Positions 33,621-45,861 are shown, numbered from the stretch's first letter. The stretch: 64,000 nt of DNA from Laguncularia racemosa (GCA_037954665.1 JBBMOL010000116.1:2074807-2138806); one strand, 5' to 3'. Translations and numbers: made by a program. The notes: generated from the sequence alone by a model not told the origin.

Positions 33621-33905
33621 CTTTTCGGTAATATTCTTTCCAAGGTTGCAAGTCTGAGAAGGCGCTTCCTATCATCATACATTCCTACTCAATGCTTGAG
33701 GTGTGTCCTGTCACCAACTAGTTAGCCCATAAAGCACTTTTTGGAGAGGGAGCATTACCTTGGATTATTAGGAATATCTTCAATCGTAGGATTATAAGCT
33801 CTTGGGGCATTTTCCTACTGAAACCTAATTCAAGAGGCCAAAAATGGCGTGTTTTGTTTGTCTTTGTAGATAAGTTTTTCAAACTTTACCACAAAGAGGG
33901 GCAGC

Positions 33906-36070
33906 TGTAAACACCCCATTTTTGCCCTAGGAATCAATGATTCTCATCAATAATCAATTTTCAATTTTTTCTAATTTTTCCCAATTTTTCCCTAATTTAG
34001 CATAAATAATAAAAATGTTCAAAAAATAAAAATAAATAGGAAAACACCTCAATTTTGAAAAATGATTTTGGAAATAGCAATAATGGATGATAAACAATTT
34101 TTACAAATTTTTGAAATTTAAAAAAAAATACAAAAAAATAAAAAATTGCATCGCATATGTACAATTTGCGATGTAAATAAAATCGGGAAATTGGGCCAGC
34201 TCAGCTGGTTCGTGCGTGCGCTGGGAACGTGTGGGAGGCGTGGAGGTCGCGAGTTCGAATCTTCCCCCGAGCGCTCGATGCAATTTTTTCTTTCTTTTCC
34301 CTGGAGCTGCCATGTGGCAGCATGTGATTGGCCGAGGGAAGTCACGCGCGTCGCGCGTGATCGTCTTCTTCGCAAGCCCAGCCGGAAAAAAAATCCGACA
34401 GAAGTCCAACGAAGGCGAAATCGGTCGTTTTCTTTTTAATCTTCTAGATTAAAGTCGAGATAAGGCTAAATCCATCAGATAAACCAAAGGAGCACAAGAG
34501 ATTAACATCAAATCGCCGGGATAAAATCAAATCTAAAAACGGAAAAAATTCGGATTTATCCAAATCGGCCGATTTGAGCTTATCCAAGAGGTTTTCCGGA
34601 CGCCTATAAATAGAGAAGAGCAGGAGGAAGCCAAAGCACGAAGAAAAAGTGAGAGAAAGAGAGAGAAAGGAGCGAATCGGAGTACGCCGGAGAAGCTTGG
34701 AGCCGAGATCGCCGACCGGAGTTCAAACCGCCGCAAGGAGACGTTTTGGGAGTAAACCGCCACCACCATCGGATTCAACACCCTCAAGAAGCTAGGATTC
34801 GACACTTCACCCGCCGCAAACAACCACCGGAACGCCGTGAACGAGCCAACCCCGCCGCCGTGTCCGATTGACCCGACTCGACCCGCTCGACCCAATCCGA
34901 CCCGACCCGCGCACTGATCCGGATCCAGGTAAGTCGGATTTTCTGGATTTTTTTTATTATTTATTTATTTATTTTATTTTGTTTTGTTTATTTATTTATT
35001 TATTCTGAATTTATTATTTGTTATTATTTGTTTTGGTTAATTATTTATTTGCTTTTGTTATATTTTTGATAAATAGAAAAATGTAGAAATTAGGTTTTAA
35101 TAGGTTTTAATAATGCAAAAGTACTAATAAAAATAGTAATAAAATGTAGAAAAATAATAAAAATATTAGGAAAGTAATAATAAAGTCTTAGATTTCAAAA
35201 TAGGATAGAAAGTAAACTTATGATGAAATTTTCAACAAAAACAAAAATTATAAAAATCATGAAAAAACTTATAAAAATTATAAAAATGATGAAAAACTTA
35301 AAAAAAATCATAAAATCATAAAAAAAAACCTACAAAGACTTATAAAAATCATAAAAATCACAAAAATTTATAAAAATCATAAAAATTAATAAAGAATTCA
35401 AAAATTACAAAAAAAAAAATAAGTTTTAGCACTTAGAAAAGTCTTTTTTTTTTTATAATAAAATCAAAATTGATGTTTTCCCTCAAAATCATTTTCAAAA
35501 ATCAAATTCAAAGTTTAGGCTTAGAAATTTTTAGAAAAACCCCAAAGACGTTAAGAACTTAAATTAAAAGAGTTTGCAAGAATTAAAATTCATCAACAAA
35601 TCTAAAGGTTTTAAGAAAAGCGAACTACGACTTGTTTGATCTTGAGTAGCAGGTACGTAGGCACCCATTCGGGTCAACCCCCTAAAATGAATAAAAAATC
35701 ATTTTTTTGAAATAAATTCAAAAACATAAAAGTAACAAAGACACAATGAAACACATTTCTAAAGATGAACAATTTTAAGAGATTAGGTGGTAACCGCATA
35801 GGTTTTAATAGGTTAGCCTCCGGACCTAGAAACTCTGGTTTTCCCTTTTTCTCTTCTCACAAAAACAAGAAGAGGAAAGAACGACGACTAGTAGTCCAAA
35901 TTAAGACTATTCCGCTCCTTTAGTCTTAATTCAATTTTCCCAACAACAGTTGGGTGGCGACTCCAAAAATCAAACGAAATTCCTAATTCAAGTCGAGGAT
36001 CTAGATTAGATGAGCATAGGGTTTAGTTTAGATCGGATTAGGAATGGGAATCCAAAAATTAGACTCGACA
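33906..36070 (+). repeat. 3' LTR of element C
   Basis: It is nearly identical to 24738-26898. Differences seen include acgtgg to atgtgg near 34313 and a few homopolymer length changes. Its tRNA-like segment lies at 34194-34268 and its TATA box at 34605-34613. Confidence 0.95.
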
Positions 36071-36075
36071 GTAAG

Positions 36076-36507
36076 AAATGAATTTTAAATTCAAATAACA
36101 CTCATTAACTCCCACAACTTAATTGATGTGTTTGAATTTAAATAAATTCCTTACTATTCAACACAATGTAAATTTGTAAAATACTTCCCCAATTCCGAAT
36201 TTGCACAATGGACTCAACAACAACAAAATGCCACAAGCTCCTTCAAGCAACAAGCTAATCATGGCATGGATAGGCAAGTTTTCAAGTTCAAAAAATGTTG
36301 AATTAGCAACACTTCTACTCTCTTTCCCTTCCACGAAAATGATCAATCACAAGAAGCCACAACAATCCCTCCAATCCAACTCCAACAAGCAGCAAATCAA
36401 AATTCCAATCAAGACAATTTTCGCAAGTCAAGGTCACTACACACAATTTTGGTTCAATAATGAAGAACCCTAATTGAAGATGATAATCACGAAATTAACT
36501 AACACTT
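36076..36507 (-). other. B2 leader, distal part
   Basis: This resumes the B2 leader after element C and runs to element D. It is AT-rich with many caa and tcca runs; no convincing gene. Confidence 0.7.
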
Positions 36508-36512
36508 AATCC

Positions 36513-37332
36513 TGATGAGATCCATGATAAGAGCGAAGCCGGAAGAAGGAATGTGGATCCTCTTGAAGTGTCGCCTGGACCGATCACAAGAAATCGAGCG
36601 AAACGATTCAAGGAAGCACTTAATGGGTTGATAAAGGATGTCCATGAAGTCGGAAAGGATTGGAGCAATCATGAAGTTGGAACGGATTGGAACAACCATG
36701 GGAAGACCCTTGCTCTTGTACAAGTCACACTGGACACGGGATGAAGAGGGCATGTATTTTCAAGGCATGGCCGTGTAGGAATCTCAAGATTGCACAGAAT
36801 CATACACGGCTAAAAGGCACGGCCGTGTATGGAGTCAAGAAAATCCACAGAAAGATACACGTCTAGAAGGACACGACCGTGTATCTCTTCAAGGCCGGCT
36901 CAAGGCCGCCGGCCTTCATGTTTACACCGCCGACTTTCTTGTTCTATTTTTGTGTTTTTTACGCAACTTATCTAAGCTACGTCGTTTTGGACTTGTATTT
37001 TCATGGATTGTAACCCTAATATAAAGCTCCTAGGGTTTAGAATAGAGGGAGATGCAACATACATTTTAGAACATTGAAACACTTTTGAGAGGCTCCTCTC
37101 TCGGTTCTTCAAGAACTAAATCGAACTTATCGGATTAATTTTCGTGGCGTTCATCCCGACTTATCAATCGGTTTTTCATCCCGATTGTGGCGTCGTCATA
37201 TTATACCAAGGTTCTTGTCTCGCTTATAGACAATGGGTCGCGATTTCCACTTGGGGTGTTTGGGCATCTTAGGTAACGAATTCCGAACGTATTGGTATTG
37301 GGTTTCGTCACAGGTTGGCGTGGTTCATATCA
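36513..37332 (+). repeat. 5' LTR of element D, beginning with a pol-end remnant
   Basis: Its first 150 bases still read as the pol C-terminus (VDPLEVSPGPITRNRAKRFK). It carries the palindrome CACGGCCGTG at 36818-36827. It is 33 bases shorter than the 3' LTR because of an extra ggccttca-containing segment near 41457 in the latter. Confidence 0.93.
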
Positions 37333-37335
37333 GTT

Positions 37336-37347
37336 TGATATCAAAGC
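37336..37347 (+). other. Decayed PBS of element D
   Basis: TGATATCAAAGC differs from the Met-tRNA PBS TGGTATCAGAGC by two G-to-A changes. Confidence 0.75.
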
Positions 37348-37830
37348 TTAGGTTTGTCAAAACATTAGTTTGGTTTAAGGAAGGTAACATCAAAACCCTA
37401 ACTCCAATCGTTCATATCCATTGTTAGCATTCAATTTCGTAATATTAATTGTCTTTTGATAGTGTAGTATCTACTAGTCGGTTATTACAAAAAAAAAGAA
37501 GGAAGAATCACGACAAAAACAAAAAAAAAAGGAAAAGAAAAACGTGATCAAGAGCAACAATAAAGATGAAAAAAAAAATCGGATAGAAAAATAGAGGAAA
37601 ATTTATGAACCCCATAGTTGTTTTGAATTCTACGGAAGGGAATTGGTGTAGTTCGGGTTAGTTCCAAGAGAATTGAGAAGAGGAAATTGGCGAGTTGATA
37701 TCATCATTGTTTGTGAGAATACACAAGTGACTGTGTGATATCATCATTTGAGCGAAACATGTAAGGGAGTGTATCGTGAGGTTTAATCATATATATATTT
37801 GTGTTAGTACTAATCTTTTCTGTAGGAACT

Positions 37831-38930
37831 ATGTCGAGGCAACATTCTCCTGAAGGTGAGAGGGGAAGGTTTGATGCTAGAGTAGTAATTGAGGCATTGA
37901 GGGGTGAAATGAAGAGAATGTTTCAGGAGGGAATGGAACAAATTCATGAGACGGTAGAGCAAAGACTAGAGAAATCCACAAACGTATTCCAAGGGCGTAA
38001 GAGGGAGAGTCGTTCTAGGAGAGTACAAAGGGGTGGAGATGAAATGTCGGATGATGACTTTGATGAGCCTTCTGTTGGGAGTTATAGAGGATATAGTGGT
38101 CGGAACAGAGGAACTAGGGATTGGGAAGATAGAGGAGATAGGAATAGAGATGATGATCAATTGAGTAGCATAATGATGAAGATTCCTCCTTTCCAAGGGA
38201 AGAATGATCCCGAGGCGTACTTAGAGTGGGAGAAGAAGGTGGAAATGGTGTTTGATTGTCATAACTATAGTGGGAGAAAGAAAGTGAAACTTGCTGCCAT
38301 TGAGTTTTCGGATTATGCTATAGTGTGGTGGGATCAATTAATGTTGAATAGGAGAAGGTATGGCGAGCCACCTATTGAGTCATGGGAAGAGATGAAGAGA
38401 GTGATGAAGAAGCGGTTTGTGCCTATGTATTACTATCGTGAATTGCACAACAAATTGCAAACTCTTAGGCAGGGAAGCCGAAGTGTGGATGAGTATTTCA
38501 AGGAGATGGAAGTTACATGATTAGGGCGAATGTAGAGGAGGATAGAGAGGCTACCATGGCTAGGTTTCTTGCTGGGTTGAATAGAGAAATTCAAAATGTT
38601 GTTGAATTGCAGCATTATGTAGAATTGGAGGATATGGTTCATATGGCTATAAAGGTTGAGAACCAACACAGGCGGAAAGATAGTGGTAATGCACGGTTTC
38701 AATAAGGTACTGGTTCATCCACCTGGAAAACTAACCAATGGAAGAAGGAAGAAAAGCCTTTACCCCCTAAACCAAAAGGAGAGCAGAGGCAAGCGAGTTC
38801 TAATCCTGGTAATCAAGATAACCCTAATTCTTCTACTTCTAGAAATCGTGACATTAGATGTTTTAAATGTCAAGGTAGAGGCTATATTGCTAGTCAATGT
38901 CCAAACAGGCGTGAGATGATTTTGCGAGAT
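37831..38930 (+). pseudogene. gag of element D
   Basis: From the ATG at 37831 there is an Arg/Asp-rich N-terminus, then the capsid region (MMKIPPFQGKNDPEAYLEWEKK, in parts; AAIEFSDYAIVWWDQL). A frameshift lies at about 38517, after which the capsid continues (ATMARFLAGLNREIQNVVEL). The zinc knuckle CFKCQGRGYIASQC near 38860 has Tyr where His binds zinc (tat for cat). One in-frame TAA occurs at about 38703. Confidence 0.85.
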
Positions 38931-41189
38931 GATGGTGAGTATGAGACTGAGGGGGATAGTGAAGAAGATGATATGCCTCCATTAGAGGATGCTAGTGATG
39001 ATGAGGAGCCTGTAAAGGGAAGGCTAATGGCAGTAGTGAAGAGAGCTTTAAATGTGCAGGTGAAGGAAGAAGTGGAGGTGCAAAGGGAGAATATATTTCA
39101 TACTAGATGTTATCTAGGAGATCATATTTGCAGTTTGATCATTGATGGAGGAAGTTGCACCAATGTAGTGAGTAACTTTATTGTTGAGAGGTTGGGGCTC
39201 AAAACTGTTAGACACCCTAGTCCATATAAATTGCAGTGGTTGAATGATAGTGGTGAGACTAAGGTGAGTAAGCAAGCCTTGATTGGTTTTCGCATTGGTA
39301 GGTATGAGGATGAGGTGTTATGTGATGTAGTGCCAATGCAAGCATGTCATGTGTTGTTAGGGAGGCCATGGCAATTTGATAGGAAGGTTGTTCATGATGG
39401 CTTTTCTAACGAGTATACACTTGTCCACTAGGGGAAAAGCTTTAATCTTAAACCGTTAACACCCAAACAGGTGTATGAGGATCAGTTGCAGCTACAACAG
39501 TCTTTTGAAAAACATAAGGTGAGTGAAAAGCAAAGGGAGAGTGAGAGAGCAAAAGACAATGAGAAAGAAAAGGAATACAAAAGTCAATATCACAAGGAAA
39601 AAGAGAGGAAGGTTGGAAAGAGTGTGAGAGACCAAGTTGAAAGGGAATCAACTTTGGTGGTGAGTGAAAAGGAGAGGGCAGCCTTGCAAAAGGAGAGTTG
39701 TGTGGCAAGAGCGAGTGTAGTGAGGAGAGCGTTAGTGATGAAGCAACCTATGTTGTTGCTGGTTTTTAAGGAAACATGTTTAACTACTAACGAATTGTCT
39801 AACTCTTTGCCTAGTGTGGTTGTGTCTCTTGTGCAGGATTTTGAAGATGTCTTTCCTGATGAGATTCCAAAGGGATTACCACCTATTCGTGGTATTGAGC
39901 ACCGGATTGACCTTATACCCGGAGCATCGATTCCAAATAAGCCAGCTTATAGGAGCAATCCGGAGGAGACAAAGGAACTCTAAAGGCAGGTCGATGAACT
40001 AATAGAGAAGGGGTACGTGAGAGAAAGCATGAGTCCATGTGCAGTGCCTGTGATTTTGGTGCCTAAGAAGGATAGGTCATGGAGAATGTGTGTTAACTGC
40101 CGTGCCATCAACAACATCACGGTAAAGTATTGTCATCCCATTCCTCGCTTAGATGACTTCTTAGATGGGTTATATGAGTCTAGTGTCATTCCTTATGAGC
40201 CTTGGATAGACATTTCCATAGATTTTGTGTTAGGATTACATAGGTCTAGACATGATCGAGATTCTATTTTTGTGGTTGTGGATAGGTTTTCTAAAATGAC
40301 ACATTTCATTCCTTGTCATGAAACTGATGATGCTATACACATTGTTGATTTGTTCTTTAGAGAGGTAGTGCGTCCGCATGGCATACCTAGGAGCATTGTT
40401 AGTAATCGAGATGTAAAATTTTTGAGTCATTTTTGGAGAGTATTGTGGGAAAAGTTGGGAACTAAACGGATGTTTTCGACTACCTATCACCCACAAACTG
40501 ATGGGCAAATTGAGGTGGTTAACAGGACTTTAATTCAATTGTGGAGGGCAATCATAGAGAAGAACATTAGGACTTAGGAGGATTGCTTACCATTTGTGGA
40601 GTTTTCATATAATAAGGCTGCACATAGCACTACTCATTGTTCACCATTTGAGATTGTGTATGGTTTTAACCCACTAGCTCCTATTTATTTATTGCCATTG
40701 CCACCTAACAAGTTTGTGAGTTTTGATGCTGATTCTAAGGCAGATTTCGTGAGAAGGCTAAACATTGAGCGAAGAACGGAGTAGTATGTGAAACAAGCCA
40801 ACAAGGGTCGTCGACAAGCTGTTTTTGAACTTGGAGATTGGGTTCGGGTTCACATGCGCAAAGAGCGGTTTCCCGTACAGCGTCGATCTAAACTACTACC
40901 TAAAGGCAATGGACCATTTCAAATCCTTGAGCTCATCAACAATAATGCATACAAGATAGATTTTCCTAGTAAGTATCAAGTAAGTGCCACATTTAATGTT
41001 ACTGATTTGAGGACAAATCCTTTCCAAGAGGAGGGGAATGATGAGATCCATGATAAGAGCCAAGTCGGAAGAAGGAATGTGGATCCTCTTGAAGTGCCGC
41101 CTGGACCGATCACAAGAAATCGAGTGAAACGATTCAAGGAAGCACTTAACGGGTTGATAAAGGATGTCCATGAAGCCAGAAAGGATTGA
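38931..41189 (+). pseudogene. Protease and deleted pol of element D, running into the 3' LTR
   Basis: The retropepsin region contains IFHTRCYLGDH, LIIDGGSCTNV (about 39140) and VLLGRPWQFDRKVVHDGF. A long charged linker rich in Lys, Glu and Ser follows. The RT starts (FEDVFPDEIPKGLPPIRGIE; PKKDRSWRMCVNCRAIN) but at about 40184 it jumps straight to the integrase core (PWIDISIDFVLGL, VVDRFSKMTHFIPCHETDDA, TYHPQTDGQIEVVNRTL). The frame continues through the pol tail and crosses into the LTR at 41039. Stops are at about 39981, 40575 and 40782. Confidence 0.88.
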
Positions 41190-41891
41190 AGCAATCATGA
41201 AGTTGGAGCGGATTGGAACAACCATGGGAAGACCCTTGCTCTTGTACAAGTCACACCGGACACGGGATGAAGAGGGCGTGTATTTTCAAGGCACGGCTGT
41301 ATAGGAATCTCAAGATTGCACAGAATCATACACGACCAGACACACAGCTAAAAGGCATGGCCTTGTATGGAGTCAAGAAAATCCATAGAAAGATACATGT
41401 CTAGAAGTACACAGCCGTGTATCTCTTCAAGGCCGGCTCAAGGCCGTCGGCCTTCATTCCAACGCCGCCGGCCTTCATGTTTACACCGCTGGCTTTCTTG
41501 TTCTGTTTTTGTGTTTTTTACGCAACTTATCTAAGCTACATCGTTTTGGACTTGTATTTTCGCGAATTGTAACCCTAGTATAAAGCTCCTAGGGTTTAGA
41601 ATAGAGGGAGATGCAACATATATTTTAGAACATTGAAACACTTTTGAGAGGCTCCTCTCTCGGTTCTTCAAGAACTAAATCGAACTTATCGGATTAATTT
41701 CCGTGGTGTTCATCCCGACTTATCAATTGGTATTTCATCCCGATTGTGGCATCTTCATATTATACCAAGGTTCTTGTCTCACTTATAGACAACGAGTCGC
41801 AGTTTCCACTTGGGGTGTTTGGGTGTCTTAGGTAACGAATTCCGAACGTATTGGTATTGGGTTTCGTTACAGGTTGGCGTGGTTCTTATCA
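41039..41891 (+). repeat. 3' LTR of element D
   Basis: It starts in the coding tail of pol (atgatgagatccatgataag) and ends GGTTCTTATCA, directly before the TSD AATCC. Confidence 0.93.
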
Positions 41892-41911
41892 AATCCCTTC
41901 TCTTAAATTGT

Positions 41912-41923
41912 GCTTTGATACCA
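41912..41923 (-). other. PBS of B2
   Basis: The minus strand reads TGGTATCAAAGC, one base from the Met-tRNA PBS, five bases inside the LTR end. Confidence 0.85.
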
Positions 41924-41928
41924 AAAGA

Positions 41929-42932
41929 TGATGTGCTCAAAACCAAGTTCAAGCACAATCAAATGATTCAAGAAAAACAATTCACAATCAATCACAAAAC
42001 CGGTCTAATGTGGATGACAATTTACATGAAACCTTTGGAGATTAGATGTAAAACCAAAGATCAAATGATGTAATTGCAATCCCTATTTGTAATTTTCACC
42101 AAGTGAAAACAAATGGAATGAGATCCACATGAAAATTAGATAAAAAAGGAAGCAACAAAACCGTGATTTCCACTCTTCCTCTAATTCTAATTCACGCCAA
42201 CACTAAATTGAGATATAGTTCAAGTACTAAAGGAACAATCAATCTTAACAAGATAATTGTTCATGAGTTACACTAACAAATAATTCCAAGAAAGCTTCAA
42301 ATCCACCCTAGATATGACTCATAAGAGAAGAAATGAAAAACAACAAAGAATAAATCGATATGACTCACAATTTCCCCTTGTCGCACTCGCCACAATTTCA
42401 ATTCTTGGGTTGAAATTGATAAGAGATTTTGAACTAGGATGAGCCCTAATTCCCACACATGAAGTGCTATGTTTAATATGCAAAAAATGGCCTCCTCAAA
42501 CCCTACTATAAGCAAGTATTTATACTTGCTACTCTTAGGGTTAAAAAATGGTCAAAATTACAAGTTTGCCACTTTTAAGGTGGCTAGTCTTAAATGAAAA
42601 TTACAAGGAAATGAAAGTGTCCCAAAACCAAATACAACAAAAAATAGTTCATAAAACAATTACAAAGTACAAAATATCATAAGTCTTCATGAACCAATGC
42701 CTCAGAATGGAAAACAATCACAACGGGTCTTTGATTGTCACTCTGAAAATGTTCTGTGTCCATCAACTGTTGTAGGACATATTGGCATCCCATGGAGAAT
42801 TATTATTGTACCTATAAGATTATTTCTCAAATATTTTTTAGAATAAAAGACATAAAGTAAAATATGAGTGATTTGTATCATCATCCAAATCGAGTTTTGA
42901 AAATGTTGACTGTGCCAGAAATTTTCCCATCA
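41929..42932 (-). repeat. 5' LTR of B2
   Basis: On the minus strand it runs from TGATGGGAAAA to GAGCACATCA, and is 1004 bp. The TATA palindrome is at 42511-42530. Confidence 0.93.
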
Positions 42933-42937
42933 CAGAG

Positions 42938-44046
42938 CACAAGTTAAGAGAAGGGATTAGTGTTGGTTGATTCCGTGATCCTCATTATCAATTAAGTTTT
43001 TTCACTTTGATCCGAAATTGTGTGTGTTGAGGATTGAATTGTGTGATTGTATTGTTGAGGAGTTGTAATTGTTGTATGTTGAAGTAGAATTTGAGATCTT
43101 GTTATAGCTCCTTGTTGTTAAGAATTTCCATGAAGGGAAGGAGTAGAAGTATATTTTCTTGATTCAAAATTCAGAACTTAAAAATTACCTTATTTGTGAG
43201 GAAAGTGGAAGTGTATTCTTTGCTTGTGTGTTTTCAAAAATAAGGAGTATACTTGTGCATTTTCAAAATTGAATTGTGTGGAATATATGGAAGTTATTTG
43301 ATTTTCAAAATACACATTAAGTGGTAGAAGTTATTGTGTGTTCATTTGAATTTGAAAGTTGCTTCTTACCAATTGTGGAGGTTGCAATAAGTGAAACCAT
43401 TTGAATTTGAATTGAGCGTTGCAATAAGTGAAACCATTTGAATTTGAATTGAGCGGCTTTTGTAAAGTTGCGATTTGAAATTGTGTTTAAAGTGGAGGAA
43501 TGCAATGTGTGGAAGTGTGTATGTGCGTGTGTGTGCTACACCGTGAGTCGAAGGTGTGTGTGTATAGCGTTGTGTTTGTGTATTAAGTGAAGGGTGTGCA
43601 CATGTGGCATTGTGTTTATATTAAGTGAAGGGTGTATGTGTGTGTAGCGTTGTGTTTGTGTAATGAGTAAAGGGGGTTGCAAGTGGTGTATTTAGTGGTG
43701 GTAAGTGTTTTGCACCGTGAGTGAGGGAAGTGAGTGGCGATGTGAATTGTGCATTTGTGTGTAGTGTAAGGTGTTGCACATTGTGGTGTGAAACTGTGGC
43801 AAGAAAGGAAAGTTGAAGTAGTGAAGTTTGAATTCAAAAACTAACATTAAAGTGTGAAAGTAATTGAAACTCATTACTTAAACACTATTAGTTGAATTTA
43901 ATAACTTAACTACTTGGAAGTGATTGTTTATGCTTCATTTATTTGACTTTACTTGAAGTACCAAGAAATATTTCATTGTGTCTTGACCTCGTGCAATGTG
44001 GATATCATTGTGTATTAGTGTGGTTGTTTAAACGTGTTATTGTGAT
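42938..44046 (+). other. Leader of B1
   Basis: This follows the split PBS (gcacaagttaagag). It matches the B6 leader after its fourth PBS. It is rich in gtg and ttg runs, and includes a 44-base direct repeat (gcaataagtgaaaccatttgaatttgaattgag, twice, 43384-43453). No gene. Confidence 0.7.
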
Positions 44047-44833
44047 TTGGTGTTGTTGAAGGAGTGTGTTGCAAATTGCGGGATTGTACTTCAACAAATC
44101 ACAATCCTGTCGAATGACAATGTAAATGGGGGAATTGGCAATGAGGCTAATAGCCAGGTCGGTGGAGGACAGGGTCATCAAACTACAAGTAGAAGAACCT
44201 TGGAAGATCAACTTGAAGAACTTACTACTATTGTTGCTACATTAGCAACAAGGATTGATAAGATGACAATGCCATAACCATCAGTGGTAAATCCTCAAGC
44301 ACTACCTTGAGTAGCTCCACAAAACATCGAGAGAGAAGGAGTAGAGGGAGGAGGAAACTTGGGAAGAAGAATGGAGGGAGATCATCACTTTATAGGGAGG
44401 AGAGGGATGATAACTTTGGGGTTAAGCCTTACCCAATTAGGGATTTTAGGCCACTTAGGGGTTTAGAGTATGTGAAGCTGCAGATGCCTTCTTTTGATGG
44501 TAGGGGTTCAGTAGATGATTATATGAATTGGGAGGATAAGGTTGAAGGCCTTTTTGAGTACTATGAAATTGATGACAATACCCGAGTTCGACTTGTTGCT
44601 GTTGAGTTCATAAGGTATGTTGCCTTGTGGTGGAAGAATTTAGTGTTCAACAAGTGTAGGAATGGTGAGGTTGAAATTTATACATGGAGGGATATGAAGA
44701 GGGTTTTGAGGAAGGGGTTCATTCCTGAACACTACAGGTAGGAACTGTTTATGCATCTTCAGACTTTGAGGTAGGAAGGCAAAACAGTCGATGATTATGT
44801 ACAGGAATTTGAAACTCCAATGATTAGATGTGG
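44047..44833 (+). pseudogene. gag of B1, truncated
   Basis: It reads LSNDNVNGGIGNEANSQVGG at 44107; the family start ATG is CTG here. A Pro-rich part and the capsid region follow (GLEYVKLQMPSFDGRGSVDD; VEFIRYVALWWKNLVFNK). It stops matching at about 44833 (YVQEFETPMIRCG), where the sequence turns into antisense Athila-like pol. Stops and frameshifts are present. Confidence 0.82.
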
Positions 44834-45861
44834 GTCAAGCAATGCCCTTCTTGTGCTCCTTAAATACCTCAATAGCTTCTCCTTCTACTCTAATAGTAAA
44901 TTAGAAGCTATGGTCAGTGGTAATTTTAAGTCCTTCTACAAGAAGGCATACTCTAAGCAGTTAGGTAAATACTTTATCTCCAATATAGGTGGTTCCTCGA
45001 TAGATGGTTTCAACCTTGCTTCCTTTGTCCTATCAATTTGCTAAAACCCTTCTTTGTAATGATAGGCTGGTTAGCCTCCATTTTGGCTACAATCTTAGTT
45101 TGAATGGGGTTTACCACTTGGTTTTCTTCTTCATGCATCAAACAAAACTCCAAGGGAGTACCTCCTAAACACAATTGGCAATAAATAAGTTAATGGAATC
45201 AAGAAGATAACAAGTGCCATCCTGATCAAATGATTGTTTCATGGCCTCTAAAACCTTAAAAATTAGCTCTCCATCTTTAACCTTTAAAATGAGCTTATCG
45301 TCACTAACATCGGTGATAGATTTAGCTATGGCTATAAATGGATCAAAGGTACCTTAGTGTCCTTGTCCATGTCTAAAATGATAAAATCAATTAGAAAAAT
45401 GAACTTACCTACATTAACTAACATATCTTCAATGATACCTCTATGATATTTGATTGACCTATCAGCTAGTTGCAAGCTCATGCGTATTTTTTTAGGTTCA
45501 CCTATTCCTAGCTTTTTAAACAATGTTTATGACATTAAATTAATGCTTGCACCTAAGTTAACTAGAGCCTTATTGACTAATAAATTACTAATTTAACATG
45601 GTAGACTAAAACTCCCTAGATGTTTCGATTTCTTAGGTAACTTGTTCTATAGAATCACTAAGGATTCCTCGTTGAGAGTCACAATAGATAGCTCCTCCAC
45701 CTTCCTCTTGTTTGACAATAGATCCTTTAAGAGCTTTGCATACTTTGGTATCTATGACAAAGCTTCAACAAGAGGTAAATTAATATGTATTTGTTTAAAA
45801 TGTTTGAGGAACTTATTAAAGTGCTCATTTGAGTGATCTTTCTTAAGATAAGCTATATAAG

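Larger units (their letters stand above)
24738..36070 (+). mobile_element. Young Tat/Ogre-like Ty3 retrotransposon (element C)
   Basis: The TSD GTAAG is at 24733-24737 and 36071-36075. LTRs are 24738-26898 (2161 bp) and 33906-36070 (2165 bp), starting TGTAAACACCCC and ending ACTCGACA. By eye they differ at about 20 sites, near 1%, so insertion is recent. Inside are a PBS, a truncated gag, an intact pol frame with two RNase H domains (a mark of the Tat lineage), a tandem-repeat block and a purine-rich aaagaggggcagc just before the 3' LTR. Confidence 0.96.
36513..41891 (+). mobile_element. Ty3 retrotransposon D with the RT core deleted
   Basis: The TSD AATCC is at 36508-36512 and 41892-41896. 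LTRs are 36513-37332 (820 bp) and 41039-41891 (853 bp), running from TGATGAGATCC to TTGGCGTGGTTC(A/T)TATCA. Gag, zinc knuckle and protease are present. Pol breaks off early in RT and resumes in the integrase core, so most of RT, RNase H and the integrase finger are deleted. LTR difference is several percent by eye. Confidence 0.95.
21273..42932 (-). mobile_element. B-family retrotransposon B2, inserted in the PBS of B1 and host to C and D
   Basis: The TSD CAGAG is at 21268-21272 and 42933-42937. LTRs are 41929-42932 (5' on the minus strand) and 21273-22215 (3'). Minus-strand order is LTR, PBS (41912-41923), leader, gag, protease, a scrap of pol end, LTR; RT and integrase are absent. Two later insertions, C (24738-36070) and D (36513-41891), sit in the leader. 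Without them the element is about 4.9 kb. Confidence 0.93.
20292..44833 (+). mobile_element. B-family retrotransposon B1, starting at the kinase stop codon; 5' part only
   Basis: The 5' LTR is 20292-21256, followed by a PBS split by B2 and, after B2, by leader (42933 to about 44100) and gag (to 44833). At 44833 the sequence changes abruptly to an antisense Athila-like pol, so the rest of B1 is missing or lies beyond later insertions. The five bases before the LTR are GATAA, which is the expected TSD, but the right-hand copy was not found in the window. Confidence 0.85.
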
